From an uncultured Blastocatellia bacterium (GTDB lineage Bacteria; Acidobacteriota; Blastocatellia; Pyrinomonadales; Pyrinomonadaceae): DNA of 52,605 nt. The position numbers were made by a program, and so were the translations under genes. Positions 44,485 through 52,605 of this stretch are shown here, in pieces (the stretch's first letter is position 1; each line of letters starts with the position of its first letter). Location of the stretch: NCBI GenBank assembly GCA_946480785.1, contig CAMLLD010000046.1, positions 1 to 52,605 of the forward strand, in the 5' to 3' direction. A model generated the notes under the pieces. It ran no database searches and was not told the DNA's origin. It saw only the letters and a list, made by a program, of their open reading frames with translations.

Positions 44485-45708
44485 ATGAAACCGACCCGCG
44501 ATCTTCCTGTTCGTCCCAGTCTTCAGCAACTTCGCAACGAAGCAGAGACGCTACACAACGAAGAACAAATCCCGCTGCCGGACGCGCAGGAAAAACTCGC
44601 GCGCAGCTACGGTGCGCCGAACTGGCCGCGGCTGGTCCAAAGCTGCGAACTGATCGACGCGATCTGGCTCGATGATCTCGAAGCGGTTCGCAAGCTGATC
44701 GATCAAAATCCAAACCTGCTGCACGAGAACGCGGGTATTCGCAACAGCAACTGGGGACCGCCGCTCACGTACGCAGCAAATCTCGGCCGCAACGAAATTA
44801 TCCGTCTCCTCTACGATCTCGGCGCGCGAGATCTGCAATCAGCCATGGGCCGCGCGCTGTTGCAAAGCAAGATCGACACCGCGCGCATGCTATACGAAAT
44901 GATGGGCTCACCGGCGCTGCCCGACGGCGTACTCGGCGGCTCGGCGTACACGTTGAGCGCCACCGGCACTCAGCTCGCCCTCGAGCTCGGCGCGAAAGTC
45001 GTCGATGAAAACGGCAAACGCCTCGCGCCCGTCGACATCGTGTTGGAAACCGACAGCCGAAAGCCGAAAGCGAAACACCGCATCCTCGAACTCTACGTCG
45101 AACACGGTCTCACACTTCCGGACACGCCTGTCATGGCGTTGCATCGTGGCCGTCTCGATTTACTCGAAGATCACCTGCGCCGCGATCCCGAGTTGCTGCA
45201 ACGCACCTTCACTCACGAAGAGATCTATCCGCCCGAGTTCGCCTGTCACGACGAAGTCCTCGCCACGCAAGGCACGCCGCTCAAGGGCACGACGCTGCTG
45301 CACCTCTGCGCCGATTATGACGAGCTCGAGATCGCGCGCTGGCTACTCGACAAAGGAATGGACCCGAACGTCAGAGCTGAAGTGGACGCGGAAGGGTTCG
45401 GCGGGCATACGGCTCTTTTCGGGACGGTCGTATCGCAGCCGAACTTCTGGATGAACTACAACGATCGCGGTCCTTACGAAGCGCCGTTCACGCAACTCCT
45501 CCTTGAGCGCGGCGCCGATCCCAACATCAAAGCTTCGCTGCGTAAGAAGCTGCACGAAGGCTACGGGCCGAAGTACGACGTAGAAAACACCTACGAATAT
45601 CGCGACGTGACGGCGCTCGAATGGGGCCGCCAGTTTCACGCGAAAGTGTTTGTCAGCGAGCCGGCTATGAAGCTGATCGAAGCAGCCGCGGGGGGGCAAA
45701 TAATGTAA
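44485..45708 (+). CDS. Ankyrin-repeat protein
   Basis: A 407-residue cytosolic protein without a signal peptide. Ankyrin units: AVRKLIDQNPNLLHENAG (about 70), LTYAANLGRNEIIRLLYDLG (about 95), TTLLHLCADYDELEIARWLL followed by DKGMDPN (about 275-300), and FTQLLLERGADPN (about 338). The N-terminal 40 residues resemble the short helical domain often found before ankyrins in soil bacteria (LQQLRNEAETLH). Its role is protein binding; partner unknown. A strong terminator follows at 45741. Confidence 0.85.
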   Translation: MKPTRDLPVRPSLQQLRNEAETLHNEEQIPLPDAQEKLARSYGAPNWPRLVQSCELIDAIWLDDLEAVRKLIDQNPNLLHENAGIRNSNWGPPLTYAANLGRNEIIRLLYDLGARDLQSAMGRALLQSKIDTARMLYEMMGSPALPDGVLGGSAYTLSATGTQLALELGAKVVDENGKRLAPVDIVLETDSRKPKAKHRILELYVEHGLTLPDTPVMALHRGRLDLLEDHLRRDPELLQRTFTHEEIYPPEFACHDEVLATQGTPLKGTTLLHLCADYDELEIARWLLDKGMDPNVRAEVDAEGFGGHTALFGTVVSQPNFWMNYNDRGPYEAPFTQLLLERGADPNIKASLRKKLHEGYGPKYDVENTYEYRDVTALEWGRQFHAKVFVSEPAMKLIEAAAGGQIM

Positions 45709-45740
45709 CCAAGCACGGTGTTTGCGTGTCTTAAAGATCA

Positions 45741-45786
45741 GGTCGGGCTCTCCCACGCAAGACGGGAAATGCCCGACCGTAGTTTT
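45741..45786 (+). terminator. Rho-independent terminator after the ankyrin gene
   Basis: GGTCGGGC (45741-45748) pairs with GCCCGACC (45771-45778), with GTAGTTTTTT following. Confidence 0.85.
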
Positions 45787-45811
45787 TTAGGATTAAGAGG
45801 GGGGAAAAAGG

Positions 45812-46111
45812 ATGAAAAGAGTACTCGGAATCGCATTCGCGTTGCTTACTTTAGGTTTTGTTGTCCCGACTGAGGCGAAAACAACGGCAAATGCCAATGA
45901 AATCGCAACAGTGGCCGCTAATGCCGCGCCACAATGGCAGCGTAATCGACGTTGGGACCGGCGCAATAACCGGCGCTACAACACACGTGCTGTGACGCGT
46001 TCACGAATCGTGCGTGTAGGCCGCCGCGTGTACCGTGAGACGTACGTCGTCAGGTACCTGCCGAACGGCCGCGTCGATACGCGATTAATCAGCCGCACGC
46101 GCATCAGCTAA
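45812..46111 (+). CDS. Small exported Arg-rich protein
   Basis: A 99-residue protein with a signal peptide (1-22, cut after TEA). The mature part is strongly basic and Asn/Arg-rich (RNRRWDRRNNRRYNTR) with a beta-hairpin-like end. Family not recognised. The ribosome-binding site is AGGGGGGAAAAAGG. The next exported gene follows 40 bp later, making a likely pair of envelope proteins. Confidence 0.6.
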   Translation: MKRVLGIAFALLTLGFVVPTEAKTTANANEIATVAANAAPQWQRNRRWDRRNNRRYNTRAVTRSRIVRVGRRVYRETYVVRYLPNGRVDTRLISRTRIS

Positions 46112-46151
46112 GTGCGGTCGCAGTGAAGATCAAGGAGGTTAGGAAGTTTAA

Positions 46152-46622
46152 ATGAAAGGCAAATACTTACGACGAATTGGCGGTCTGATCCTCACCGCGC
46201 TACTGCTCACTGGCATCGCATTCATTTCCCCGAGCGATGTACAGGCGCAGGGTCGCCGGAGGGTCGTTATTGTTCGCACGTCCCCTTACCGGATCTATCG
46301 TCCGTTTGGTTTCGGACGTGGCTACTGGGGTTACCCGTACGGCTGGGGCTACGGCCCGTGGGGTCCATACGGCAGCTACTACAGCCACTATGTCTTTGAT
46401 AACGGCGAAGACGCCGTGAATCAGGCATACAAGGACGGTTTCAAGACCGGTAGGGACGATGGCAAGAAAGCGAAGAGCTTCAGCCCGGAGCGCTCCCATT
46501 ATTTCAAGGAGGCGGGCTTTGGTAACTTCGCGGAAGCGTACCGCACTGGTTTCGCTCGTGGATACCAGGAAGGTTACCGCTCAGGACAGAACGAACGCGG
46601 CCTGAAGGAAAGGGCCGGCTAA
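46152..46622 (+). CDS. Exported Tyr/Gly-rich protein with a YjgX-like repeat tail
   Basis: A 156-residue protein. Signal peptide to about residue 33 (VQA), then an aromatic Gly/Tyr/Trp-rich stretch (about 50-80), then a conserved-looking helical tail (AYKDGFKTGRDDGKKAK, FKEAGFGNFAEAYRTG, FARGYQEGYRSGQ) built on Y-x-x-G-x-x-x-G steps. Related tails occur in many acidobacterial exported proteins with no known role. AAGGAGG precedes the ATG. A bidirectional terminator follows. Confidence 0.65.
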   Translation: MKGKYLRRIGGLILTALLLTGIAFISPSDVQAQGRRRVVIVRTSPYRIYRPFGFGRGYWGYPYGWGYGPWGPYGSYYSHYVFDNGEDAVNQAYKDGFKTGRDDGKKAKSFSPERSHYFKEAGFGNFAEAYRTGFARGYQEGYRSGQNERGLKERAG

Positions 46623-46635
46623 CGCTCATTCCCTT

Positions 46636-46685
46636 ATCCCTTTCCCTGTGACTCCGCTTGCGGACGACTCAGGGAAAGGGATTTT
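46636..46685. terminator. Bidirectional terminator between convergent genes
   Basis: ATCCCTTTCCCTG (46636-46648) pairs exactly with CAGGGAAAGGGAT (46670-46682), with T/A-rich flanks on both sides. It serves the exported protein and the selenoprotein operon. Confidence 0.85.
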
Positions 46686-47481
46686 AGGGGAGCAGCTTTG
46701 CTTTATCGAGAATGTCTTCAGGACGAGCCCGAATCCAGTAGTTCTCCGTTAAGTTGACCCACCGAACTGTTCCGCTAGTATCAACTAAAAACTCCGCCGG
46801 TCTTGCGATGTCGTGACCGTTCTCACCGGCGCCCGCATGAACGAGATCGTAACGACGAATCACTTCCGCGTTTGGATCCGAAAGAAATGTAAACGTGTAA
46901 CCCGCCTTCTGCATCAGGTCGCGCGAGACTTCCGGCTTATCAACACTGATCGCCACCGGACGAATACCCGCCCGATTGAAACTGCCCAAACTCTTTTCAA
47001 TACTCCGCAACTCGGAGTTGCACGAAGGTCACCACCAGCCACGATAAAAAACCAGCAGCACACCTTTCGGCGTCCTGCCGTCGAGCGGCTCCGACAAGAG
47101 TTGATTCAACGAAACCTGCCGCCCGGTTGAATCAGAGAGCGTGAACTCGGGAACTTTCTGGCCCACGTGCGGCGCGCCCGTCGAAGCCGGAAGCCAGCGC
47201 GCCGCGATGAAGACCGCGAAGATGAAGAACGCGAAAATAACTGCGCTCAACGTCGTCAAGATCGCTGTGACTGTTTTCGAGAGTTTCGGCCGCGCCCGAT
47301 CGCGCGCGAACCCGCGGCGTATACCAACCACCAGCAGCACAGCCGCCAACAGAAACAGCAGCAGGTTGGCCCACGGGAAATCGCGCGTCACCGGAAACCA
47401 TACGAAGAACGCGAAATAACTGAAAGCCGCGAACAACGTCAGTAGAAATCCGGCCCACAGCGGCCAATTGAATCGTCTCAT
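46684..47481 (-). CDS. Membrane-anchored peroxiredoxin-like selenoprotein (in-frame TGA)
   Basis: Two abutting frames join into one 265-residue protein if TGA at 47029-47031 is read as selenocysteine. Residues 1-95 carry three membrane spans. Residues 108-265 are an AhpC/TSA-type redoxin (KVPEFTLSDSTGRQVSL, LLVFYRGWW-Sec-PSC, then RPVAISVDKPEVSRDL and RPAEFLVDTSGTVRWV). Sec151 takes the place of the first Cys of the FYRGxWCPxC motif, leaving a Sec-x-x-Cys pair. Just after the UGA the minus strand can fold as GCAAC-TCCGA-GTTGC on a CTTC/GGAG lower stem (47027-47003) with a two-base bulge; a second stem lies at 47001-46975. SelB is encoded at 1932-3860. It is the last gene of a YCII-DoxX-VOC operon. 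Confidence 0.87.
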
Positions 47482-47496
47482 TTACAATAAGTCCTG

Positions 47497-47916
47497 TTAG
47501 TTATCGTCATGTTCTCCTTCGCAACTGACCATCCACGGAATACCGAAACGGTCGACGCACATGCCAAAGCCCCTGGCCCAGAACGTCGGCGCGAACGGCA
47601 TCTGCACTGAACCGCCTTCGGCGAGTTGGTTGTAAATATCTTCTGCCTCCGCCACGTCCGGGTACGACAGTGAGATCGAGAATCCCTGCGGCGCGCGATA
47701 GTGATCCGGCGGCGCGTCGGAGGCCATCAGCGTGTGGCCGCCAACCGTGAATCGCGCGTGCATGACTTTGTTTTTCCAGTCAGGCGGCATTTGGTGCTCC
47801 ACCGGGCTGCCTTCGTGTTTCATCACGCCCTCGATCTTCGCGCCGAGAATACGCTCGTAAGTTTTAAGAGCTTCCTCGCAGTTGCCACCGAAAAATAGGT
47901 ACGGACTTACTTCCAT
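47497..47916 (-). CDS. PhnB-like VOC protein
   Basis: A 139-residue VOC protein starting VSPYLFFGGNCEEALKTYER, with HQMPPDWKNKVMHARFTVGG and CVDRFGIPWMVSCEG. Two beta-alpha-beta repeats form one half-barrel pair. Glyoxalase-like by fold; no substrate can be assigned. It is in the leftward operon 27 bp after DoxX and 15 bp before the selenoprotein. Confidence 0.88.
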   Translation of the reverse strand: MEVSPYLFFGGNCEEALKTYERILGAKIEGVMKHEGSPVEHQMPPDWKNKVMHARFTVGGHTLMASDAPPDHYRAPQGFSISLSYPDVAEAEDIYNQLAEGGSVQMPFAPTFWARGFGMCVDRFGIPWMVSCEGEHDDN

Positions 47917-47943
47917 GATTTCTCTCCTTCTGGTTATCGATGA

Positions 47944-48315
47944 TTACACGTGTTTCACACCACGCTCGTACGCGACAAACACGCAGAGCAAACCAACTAT
48001 GAACGGGATGATGCCCGCTGTAATTCCCAAGCCCATCACGCTGACTGCAACCGCGCCAATCATGATGATCGTCAAGCCAACCGCCGCGAGCGGCGTCAAG
48101 CCTTTGGCGGTGCGCAACAAACCCGGCAGCACGAGGCCGAGCCCGCCCAGCACTTCACAAATTCCAATGAACTTCATGAACGCATTGGAAAAGTGAATCA
48201 TGGTCGGCGGCGCCTGCGCTTGCAACTGGTCCGCGGGTAGCCACAGCTTCATGCCACCCGAAAACAGAAACACCAGCGCCAGTAAAATCTGAATGACCCA
48301 AAGTAGTATGTTCAT
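47944..48315 (-). CDS. DoxX-family membrane protein
   Basis: A 123-residue four-span DoxX/DUF-like protein with the family motif FLFSGGMKLWLP near the first helix and FIGICEVLGGLGLVLPG in the second. DoxX proteins contribute to redox and oxidative-stress handling in some bacteria (in mycobacteria as part of a membrane oxidoreductase complex). The neighbouring selenoprotein peroxiredoxin supports a redox role here. Confidence 0.87.
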   Translation of the reverse strand: MNILLWVIQILLALVFLFSGGMKLWLPADQLQAQAPPTMIHFSNAFMKFIGICEVLGGLGLVLPGLLRTAKGLTPLAAVGLTIIMIGAVAVSVMGLGITAGIIPFIVGLLCVFVAYERGVKHV

Positions 48316-48353
48316 TTAAGGTTTCCTTTTGTTAAGTGAGCCGGCTTTAACTC

Positions 48354-48707
48354 TCAGGCCGGCAGTCCGGAAATTTCGAGCACAGGGCGAATTTCGATGG
48401 TTCCGTGTTTTGCCGCGGGCACACGTTCCGCGATCTTTAACGCTTCGTCGAGATTGTTGGCGTCGACCAGATAATAACCGCCGAGTTGTTCGCGAGTCTC
48501 GGCAAATGGACCATCCGTCACAAGTCGCTTGCCTTCGCGCACGCGCACGCTCGTAGCGGTCGCAGTCGGATGCAACGGGCCCGCGCCGAGGTACTTGCCC
48601 TGTTCGTTCAGCTCGCGCGTGAGTTGTGCGGAGTCTGCGTAACACTGCTCGCGTTCAGCTTCGTTCATACAATTTTCATCGAGATAAACCAGCAACATGT
48701 ATTTCAT
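48354..48707 (-). CDS. YCII/DGPF protein, partner of the ECF42-type sigma factor
   Basis: From ATG 48705-48707 (GGAGGGGG upstream) a 117-residue YCII protein with MKYMLLVYLDE and the DGPF signature LVTDGPFAETREQLGGYYLV. ECF42 sigma factors are almost always encoded beside a DGPF gene, as here (divergent, 79 bp apart). A longer frame to 48803 runs into the sigma gene and is rejected. First gene of the leftward operon with DoxX, VOC and the selenoprotein. Confidence 0.9.
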   Translation of the reverse strand: MKYMLLVYLDENCMNEAEREQCYADSAQLTRELNEQGKYLGAGPLHPTATATSVRVREGKRLVTDGPFAETREQLGGYYLVDANNLDEALKIAERVPAAKHGTIEIRPVLEISGLPA

Positions 48708-48786
48708 TTGTTTTCCCCCTCCGCTCGTTAGTCGAACGCGATACTCGTGAATCGACACCTTCGCGAAAATTCTTTTATTATCAAAC

Positions 48787-50043
48787 GTGCTTCCCAACGC
48801 CAATACGGCCGTCGATCAAGTCTACCGCTCTGACTGGGGCCGCATTGTGGCCACTCTCATCCGGCAGTTCGGCGACTTCGAGCTCGCTGAAGACGCCGCG
48901 CAGGAGGCGTTTACCGCTGCCGTCGATCAGTGGCGCACTGAAGGCGTGCCCGACTCGCCCGCCGCGTGGATCATTCAAACCGCGAAACACAAAGCCATCG
49001 ATCGGCTGCGGCGACAAACTCGTCTCAAGGAGAAGATGGAAGCGCATCCGGAGTTTTTTCCAACCGAGCTCCTGGACGAACCAAATTACAACTACGCTGA
49101 AATTCCTGACGATCGTCTGCGGCTAATCTTCACCTGTTGCCATCCGGCGCTCGCGCTCGAAGCACAGGTCGCGTTGACGCTGCGCACGCTCGGCGGTTTG
49201 CAAACCGACGAGATCGCGCGCTCGTTTCTCGTGCCCACGGCAACGATGGCCCAACGACTCGTGCGAGCGAAGCGAAAGATACGCGACGCTGGTATTCCGT
49301 TCACGGTGCCTGACACGAGCGATATGCCGGCGCGTCTCGACGCCGTCCTGACTGCCATTTATCTGATCTTCACCGAAGGTTACGCAGCGACGCGCGGCGA
49401 GCCGCTCATTCGCGCAGACCTTTGCGCGGAAGCGATCCGCCTGGGCCGGCTCGTGAGAACGCTCATGGAACCGAATCCGCCGGCGGAAGCAACCGCGCTT
49501 CTCGCGTTGATGTTGCTGCACGATTCGCGACGCGAAGCTCGACTCGATGAAGCAGGCGACCTCGTCGTGCTTGAAGAACAGGATCGCAGCCGCTGGAACC
49601 AGCAGCACATCGCCGAAGCGCTCACCCTCGTTGACGAAGCGCTCAGCAACGCTCCTGGTCCATACACACTCGAAGCGGCGATCGCGGCGGAGCACTGCAA
49701 AGCGGCGCGGCCCGAAGACACGAACTGGCCGCGCATCGTCGTGCTCTACGATTTGTTACAACAACTGCTGCCGTCCCCCGTCGTGGCGTTGAATCGTGCC
49801 GTGGCCGTGGCGATGGCTCGTGGACCACGAGCAGGCCTGGAGCTGATCGATGAGCTCGCCGCGTCGGGTGAATTGGACGACTATCACCTGCTGCATGCCG
49901 CGCGCGCCGACATGTGGCGTCGTCTCGGCGCGAACACCGAAGCCGCCGAAAACTACGAGCTCGCCTTGAATCTCGCCACCAACGACAGCGAGCGTCGCTT
50001 CCTCGAGCGCCGCCTGCGCGAAGTCCGCACGCCTGTTAATTAA
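48787..50043 (+). CDS. ECF42-type sigma factor with C-terminal TPR-like extension
   Basis: A 418-residue sigma factor. Regions 2 ([17 protein letters not shown]) and 4 ([20 protein letters not shown]) sit in the first 190 residues. The rest is the DUF6596-type helical/TPR extension typical of ECF42 ([58 protein letters not shown]). ECF42 proteins have no classical anti-sigma; the extension is thought to control activity. The divergent YCII gene and its operon are probable targets. The start ATG is 79 bp from the YCII start. Confidence 0.93.
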   Translation: MLPNANTAVDQVYRSDWGRIVATLIRQFGDFELAEDAAQEAFTAAVDQWRTEGVPDSPAAWIIQTAKHKAIDRLRRQTRLKEKMEAHPEFFPTELLDEPNYNYAEIPDDRLRLIFTCCHPALALEAQVALTLRTLGGLQTDEIARSFLVPTATMAQRLVRAKRKIRDAGIPFTVPDTSDMPARLDAVLTAIYLIFTEGYAATRGEPLIRADLCAEAIRLGRLVRTLMEPNPPAEATALLALMLLHDSRREARLDEAGDLVVLEEQDRSRWNQQHIAEALTLVDEALSNAPGPYTLEAAIAAEHCKAARPEDTNWPRIVVLYDLLQQLLPSPVVALNRAVAVAMARGPRAGLELIDELAASGELDDYHLLHAARADMWRRLGANTEAAENYELALNLATNDSERRFLERRLREVRTPVN

Positions 50044-50048
50044 TTGAA

Positions 50049-50516
50049 TTAAGCACTTGCGCCGTGGGCGGCGGCCATCCGGCGATTCATCTCTTCCATC
50101 GTGACGTCTTCTTTGTGCGTCGCGACGGTCCAGACGTGACCGAACGGATCCGTCAACGTTCCCGATCGATCGCCGTAGAACTGATCCTGCAACGGCTTCA
50201 CTTCCGTCGCGCCTGAATCGATCGCCTGCTGGTAAACGGTGTCCACGTCTTCAACGTAGATCATGATGCTCACGGGCGTGCCGCCGAGCGCCTTCGGCGA
50301 GCGATAACCCATCTGCGGAAACTCATCCGCGAGCATGATCGGGGAGTCGCCAATCTTCAGCTCGGCGTGACCGACCTTGCCTTCGTGGTCCATGCGAAAC
50401 AATTCAGTCGCGCCAAACGCCTTTTTGTAATACTCGATCGCGTCAGCCGCGCGGTCGCAAATCAAATACGGGGTTACAGAGTGGTACCCATCCGGAATCG
50501 GTTTTACGTCTGCCAT
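50049..50516 (-). CDS. VOC-superfamily glyoxalase-like protein
   Basis: A 155-residue protein starting GYHSVTPYLICDRAADAIEY, with YKKAFGATELFRMDHEGKVG and DPFGHVWTVATHKED, the last carrying a typical VOC metal-ligand-like end. Third VOC gene in this 7-kb stretch. It converges on the sigma factor with a 5-bp gap. Substrate unknown. Confidence 0.9.
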   Translation of the reverse strand: MADVKPIPDGYHSVTPYLICDRAADAIEYYKKAFGATELFRMDHEGKVGHAELKIGDSPIMLADEFPQMGYRSPKALGGTPVSIMIYVEDVDTVYQQAIDSGATEVKPLQDQFYGDRSGTLTDPFGHVWTVATHKEDVTMEEMNRRMAAAHGASA

Positions 50517-50540
50517 GAGAATCCCCTTTCGTTGGTTGGA

Positions 50541-51392
50541 TTACTGCAATAGTTTCTTTTGGTCGAGAAAAGCTATCACCGCGGCGTTAAATTCTTTTGG
50601 CCGGTCCATGAACAAGAAATGGCTCACACCTTCCCACATCTGAAACGTCAGGTCAGGCGCGAGGCTGCGCAGAAACTGCTCGGTGTCAGGCAGCCAGAAC
50701 GGCGACTTCGCGAGAATCGCCAGCACCGGAACGTTGATCTTGTCGGGCGTGTAGATCTCATCTTTCCACATCGCGTCCATCGAGCTGACCATCACGTACT
50801 GCGGCGTGCTGAGAAACGAAGCTTTCACTCGCGCTTTGTCAGCATCCGAAAGCGTCGAAGTCATCTGCGCAAACATCTGCATACCGGCTTCTTTGTAACC
50901 TGGAGTACGCAACGGCGCCGAGAACTGCGCGGCCTGCTCCTTCGTGCCGAACGGTCGCAAAGCGCCGTCGACGATCACGAGTGCGAGCGTCTTCTGCGGA
51001 TACCTGCGATAAAACTGTCGCACGACCGGCGTGCCCATACTGTGACCGACGAGCACCGCGTGTTCGACGCCCGCGTCTTTCATTACGGCATCGATCGCGT
51101 CCGCGAAGAAGTCCATGCTGTAAGTCGTCTCGGGCTTGTCGCTCATGCCATGTCCGGGAAGATCGAGTGCGATAACTCGCGCCCGTTTCGAAAACTCCGG
51201 AATATGGTCGCGCCACATTTCGAGATTACACGTCCAGCAGTGGACCAGCACGAGCGCGTCTTTGCCGCTGCCGTAGTTCTGGTAGTGAATCTTGTTTTGA
51301 CCAAGCTTCGCGTACTTCTCCTGTGCAACGGCTAAAGAAGCACAAGCAAGCACGAGCGCGAATAAGAGCGCAACAGAATTTAATTTTTTCAT
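50541..51392 (-). CDS. Exported alpha/beta hydrolase
   Basis: A 283-residue hydrolase with a signal peptide (1-23, cut after AVA). LVLVHCWTCNLEMWRDHI forms the oxyanion-hole region, LDLPGHGMSDKP follows, the nucleophile elbow is GHSMG (Ser at about 117), and the catalytic His is near the end in WEGVSHFLFMDRP. It belongs to the broad esterase/haloalkane-dehalogenase-like group, so it is a periplasmic or secreted esterase or lipase. Its start overlaps the phosphatase stop by 1 bp (ATGA-type), so they are co-translated. Confidence 0.9.
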   Translation of the reverse strand: MKKLNSVALLFALVLACASLAVAQEKYAKLGQNKIHYQNYGSGKDALVLVHCWTCNLEMWRDHIPEFSKRARVIALDLPGHGMSDKPETTYSMDFFADAIDAVMKDAGVEHAVLVGHSMGTPVVRQFYRRYPQKTLALVIVDGALRPFGTKEQAAQFSAPLRTPGYKEAGMQMFAQMTSTLSDADKARVKASFLSTPQYVMVSSMDAMWKDEIYTPDKINVPVLAILAKSPFWLPDTEQFLRSLAPDLTFQMWEGVSHFLFMDRPKEFNAAVIAFLDQKKLLQ

Positions 51393-52222
51393 TAATGAAA
51401 GATCCTTTCGCGTTTGGCGATCAGCACGAGCGTCATGTCGTCCGTCAGCGGTCTGGGCGCTGCGAAGTCCTGCACCGCGCCGAGCACTGAAAAGAGCATC
51501 GCTTCAGCGGAACCACCGTACGCACGGCGAAACTCCGCTTCCAGACGCTGGCTGCCAAACTCCTGATCTGATTCGTCGAAGGATTCCAGTATACCGTCAG
51601 AGCAGACCAACACGGCATCGCCGCGACGCAGTTGCACCGTGCCGCAGTCAAACTTCGCCGACGGCACGACGCCGAGCACTGGTCCACCTTCAGAAAGATT
51701 CTCGAACTCGCCACCGTCATGCAGCAACAACGCCGGCGGATGTCCCGCACTGCAATAGTCGAGCGTGCCTGAATCAGCATCGAGTCGCGCCACAAACAAA
51801 CTGCTCAACGGCGCGACCGCCGACATCCGCGCGAAATCACGATTCACTCCGGCGACGATCGTTTCCGGACGGCTATCGGCAGCGGTGTAGCTGCGAATTA
51901 GTCCGGCAAGATGCGGCACCCACATGCCCGCGGCAAGTCCTTTGCCGCCGATGTCGCCGAGCGCGAGCACCATGCCTTCGTTTGTTTCTTCAATCGTGAA
52001 AAAGTCACCGGGCAAATGACGCACCGCGAAGATCTCGCTGGCGATGTCAAAAGCGCCGTAATGCACGAGGGTTGGCGCACACAAACGCCGGTGCACCTGC
52101 GCGGCCTCGAAGATCGCGCTGTGCAACTCCGCGTGTTGCTTTTGCAGAGTCTCGAGCCGGGCTTCGAGTGCGCTTAACTGCGTGCGCTGGGCATGGGGAA
52201 ATGGGAGTACTGCCGCAGTCAT
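51392..52222 (-). CDS. SpoIIE-type PP2C serine phosphatase
   Basis: A 276-residue phosphatase of the RsbU/SpoIIE group without a sensor domain: an N-terminal coiled coil (LSALEARLETLQKQHAELHS), then ALGDIGGKGLAAGMWVPHLA (metal Asp), LDYCSAGHPPALLL, RRGDAVLVCSDGILESFDES and DDMTLVLIAKRE at the end. It is expected to dephosphorylate an anti-sigma antagonist or another Ser-phosphoprotein. It lies 26 bp after the truncated response regulator, which may control it. The ribosome-binding site is AGGAACAG. Confidence 0.92.
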   Translation of the reverse strand: MTAAVLPFPHAQRTQLSALEARLETLQKQHAELHSAIFEAAQVHRRLCAPTLVHYGAFDIASEIFAVRHLPGDFFTIEETNEGMVLALGDIGGKGLAAGMWVPHLAGLIRSYTAADSRPETIVAGVNRDFARMSAVAPLSSLFVARLDADSGTLDYCSAGHPPALLLHDGGEFENLSEGGPVLGVVPSAKFDCGTVQLRRGDAVLVCSDGILESFDESDQEFGSQRLEAEFRRAYGGSAEAMLFSVLGAVQDFAAPRPLTDDMTLVLIAKRERIFH

Positions 52223-52248
52223 GAGCTGTTCCTTTGAATGAATGCCAA

Positions 52249-52430
52249 TTAGCCGACAAACTTATAGCCACTTCCGTGAACGGTAAGTATGAAACGCGGC
52301 TCTTCCGGGTTCGGTTCGAGCTTCTGTCTCAGATGAACGATGTGTGTATCTACGGTGCGCGTGCTCGGATAGTTCTCGTAGCCCCACACCGCATCGAGCA
52401 GCTGGTTCTTCGTCACCAGGATGCAGGGGA
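52249..52430 (-). CDS. OmpR-type response regulator, C-terminal winged helix only
   Basis: The last 60 or so residues of an OmpR/PhoB winged-helix domain: [40 protein letters not shown], then [13 protein letters not shown]. The frame stays open to 52593, but the residues before ILVTKNQ do not continue the domain in this or another frame (the expected LTxxEFxLL helix is missing). The sequence from about 52430 is markedly G+C-richer, so the coding match stops there. The receiver domain must lie beyond the window or be lost at an assembly join. Confidence 0.75.
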
Positions 52431-52605
52431 TGCCGCGCGCCCGTACGGTGCACCGCCCCCCAGTCCGGCGGCTCCGCGGCGTCGCCGCACGCCTCGCGGA
52501 ACTGCCGCACCTCGTCGCGCCGGCCGTCGCCTCGCCTGACGCGCAGTCGAAGGCGCCGGCCATCGATATCGGGATCAGTGACCAGGATCGCAAGGTCGTC
52601 GCCCA

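Noticed and set aside
46684..47010. Separate 108-residue gene starting MRSIEKSL
   Set aside because: It is the C-terminal half of the redoxin; the first half ends exactly at the TGA in the active-site motif, so reading through as selenocysteine explains both.
52249..52593. Complete 114-residue DNA-binding protein at the right edge
   Set aside because: Only the last 60 residues match a winged helix; the rest is low-complexity, G+C-rich sequence without the domain's first helices.

Overview
The window looks like chromosomal DNA of a soil-type Acidobacteriota, probably of the Blastocatellia/Pyrinomonadales kind. The pointers are an Oar-like TonB-dependent outer-membrane protein with a carboxypeptidase-regulatory N-terminus, bacillithiol genes, a tandem pair of Ku genes, an ECF42-type sigma factor with its YCII/DGPF partner, and palindromic intergenic repeats. 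This is inference from gene families; no rRNA or tRNA is visible. Both extreme ends (about 1-145 and 52430-52605) fail to continue the genes they enter and may be assembly joins.

Layout. 1-3.9 kb: a truncated GH5-like glycosidase, two small membrane proteins and selB (selenocysteine elongation factor). 3.9-10.2 kb: bacillithiol genes bshA and bshB1 interleaved with an Nfu iron-sulfur carrier, a large exported helical protein, an EEP-family nuclease/phosphatase, a 50-residue zinc-ribbon membrane protein and a DinB protein. 10.2-17.3 kb: a leftward efflux operon (TetR regulator, lipoprotein adaptor, and an RND pump fused in frame to a TolC-like channel) with a perfect 16-bp palindrome in its promoter. 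17.4-20.5 kb: a YqjD/YqjE-like membrane-stress operon and a TPR protein.

20.5-34.2 kb is the most unusual part. A rightward lasso-peptide-like RiPP operon (fused B1-B2 protein, asparagine-synthetase-like cyclase, two tandem 47-residue precursors) faces a leftward set. That set is a giant ECF sigma factor fused to a zinc-binding anti-sigma motif, a membrane span and a large exported domain, then the Oar-like receptor, then a subtilase with a frameshift. The arrangement resembles the sigma/anti-sigma/receptor/hydrolase sets beside proteobacterial lasso clusters. However, the two precursors carry a lasso-type leader without a recognisable canonical lasso core.

34.4-38.1 kb: an XRE repressor/ImmA-like protease pair divergent from a small gene with a strong promoter and two palindromes, then a compact operon of a small protein, an overlooked eight-cysteine zinc protein (apparent CTG start) and two Ku proteins. 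38.2-45.7 kb: MATE transporter, flap-type 5'-3' exonuclease, YCII protein, a repeat array, a PQQ-like beta-propeller with EF hands, VOC and ankyrin proteins. 45.8-52.6 kb: two small exported proteins, a membrane-anchored peroxiredoxin-like selenoprotein (in-frame TGA, fitting the selB gene) in an operon with VOC, DoxX and YCII genes divergent from the ECF42-type sigma factor, another VOC protein, an exported alpha/beta hydrolase, a SpoIIE-type phosphatase and a truncated OmpR-type response regulator.
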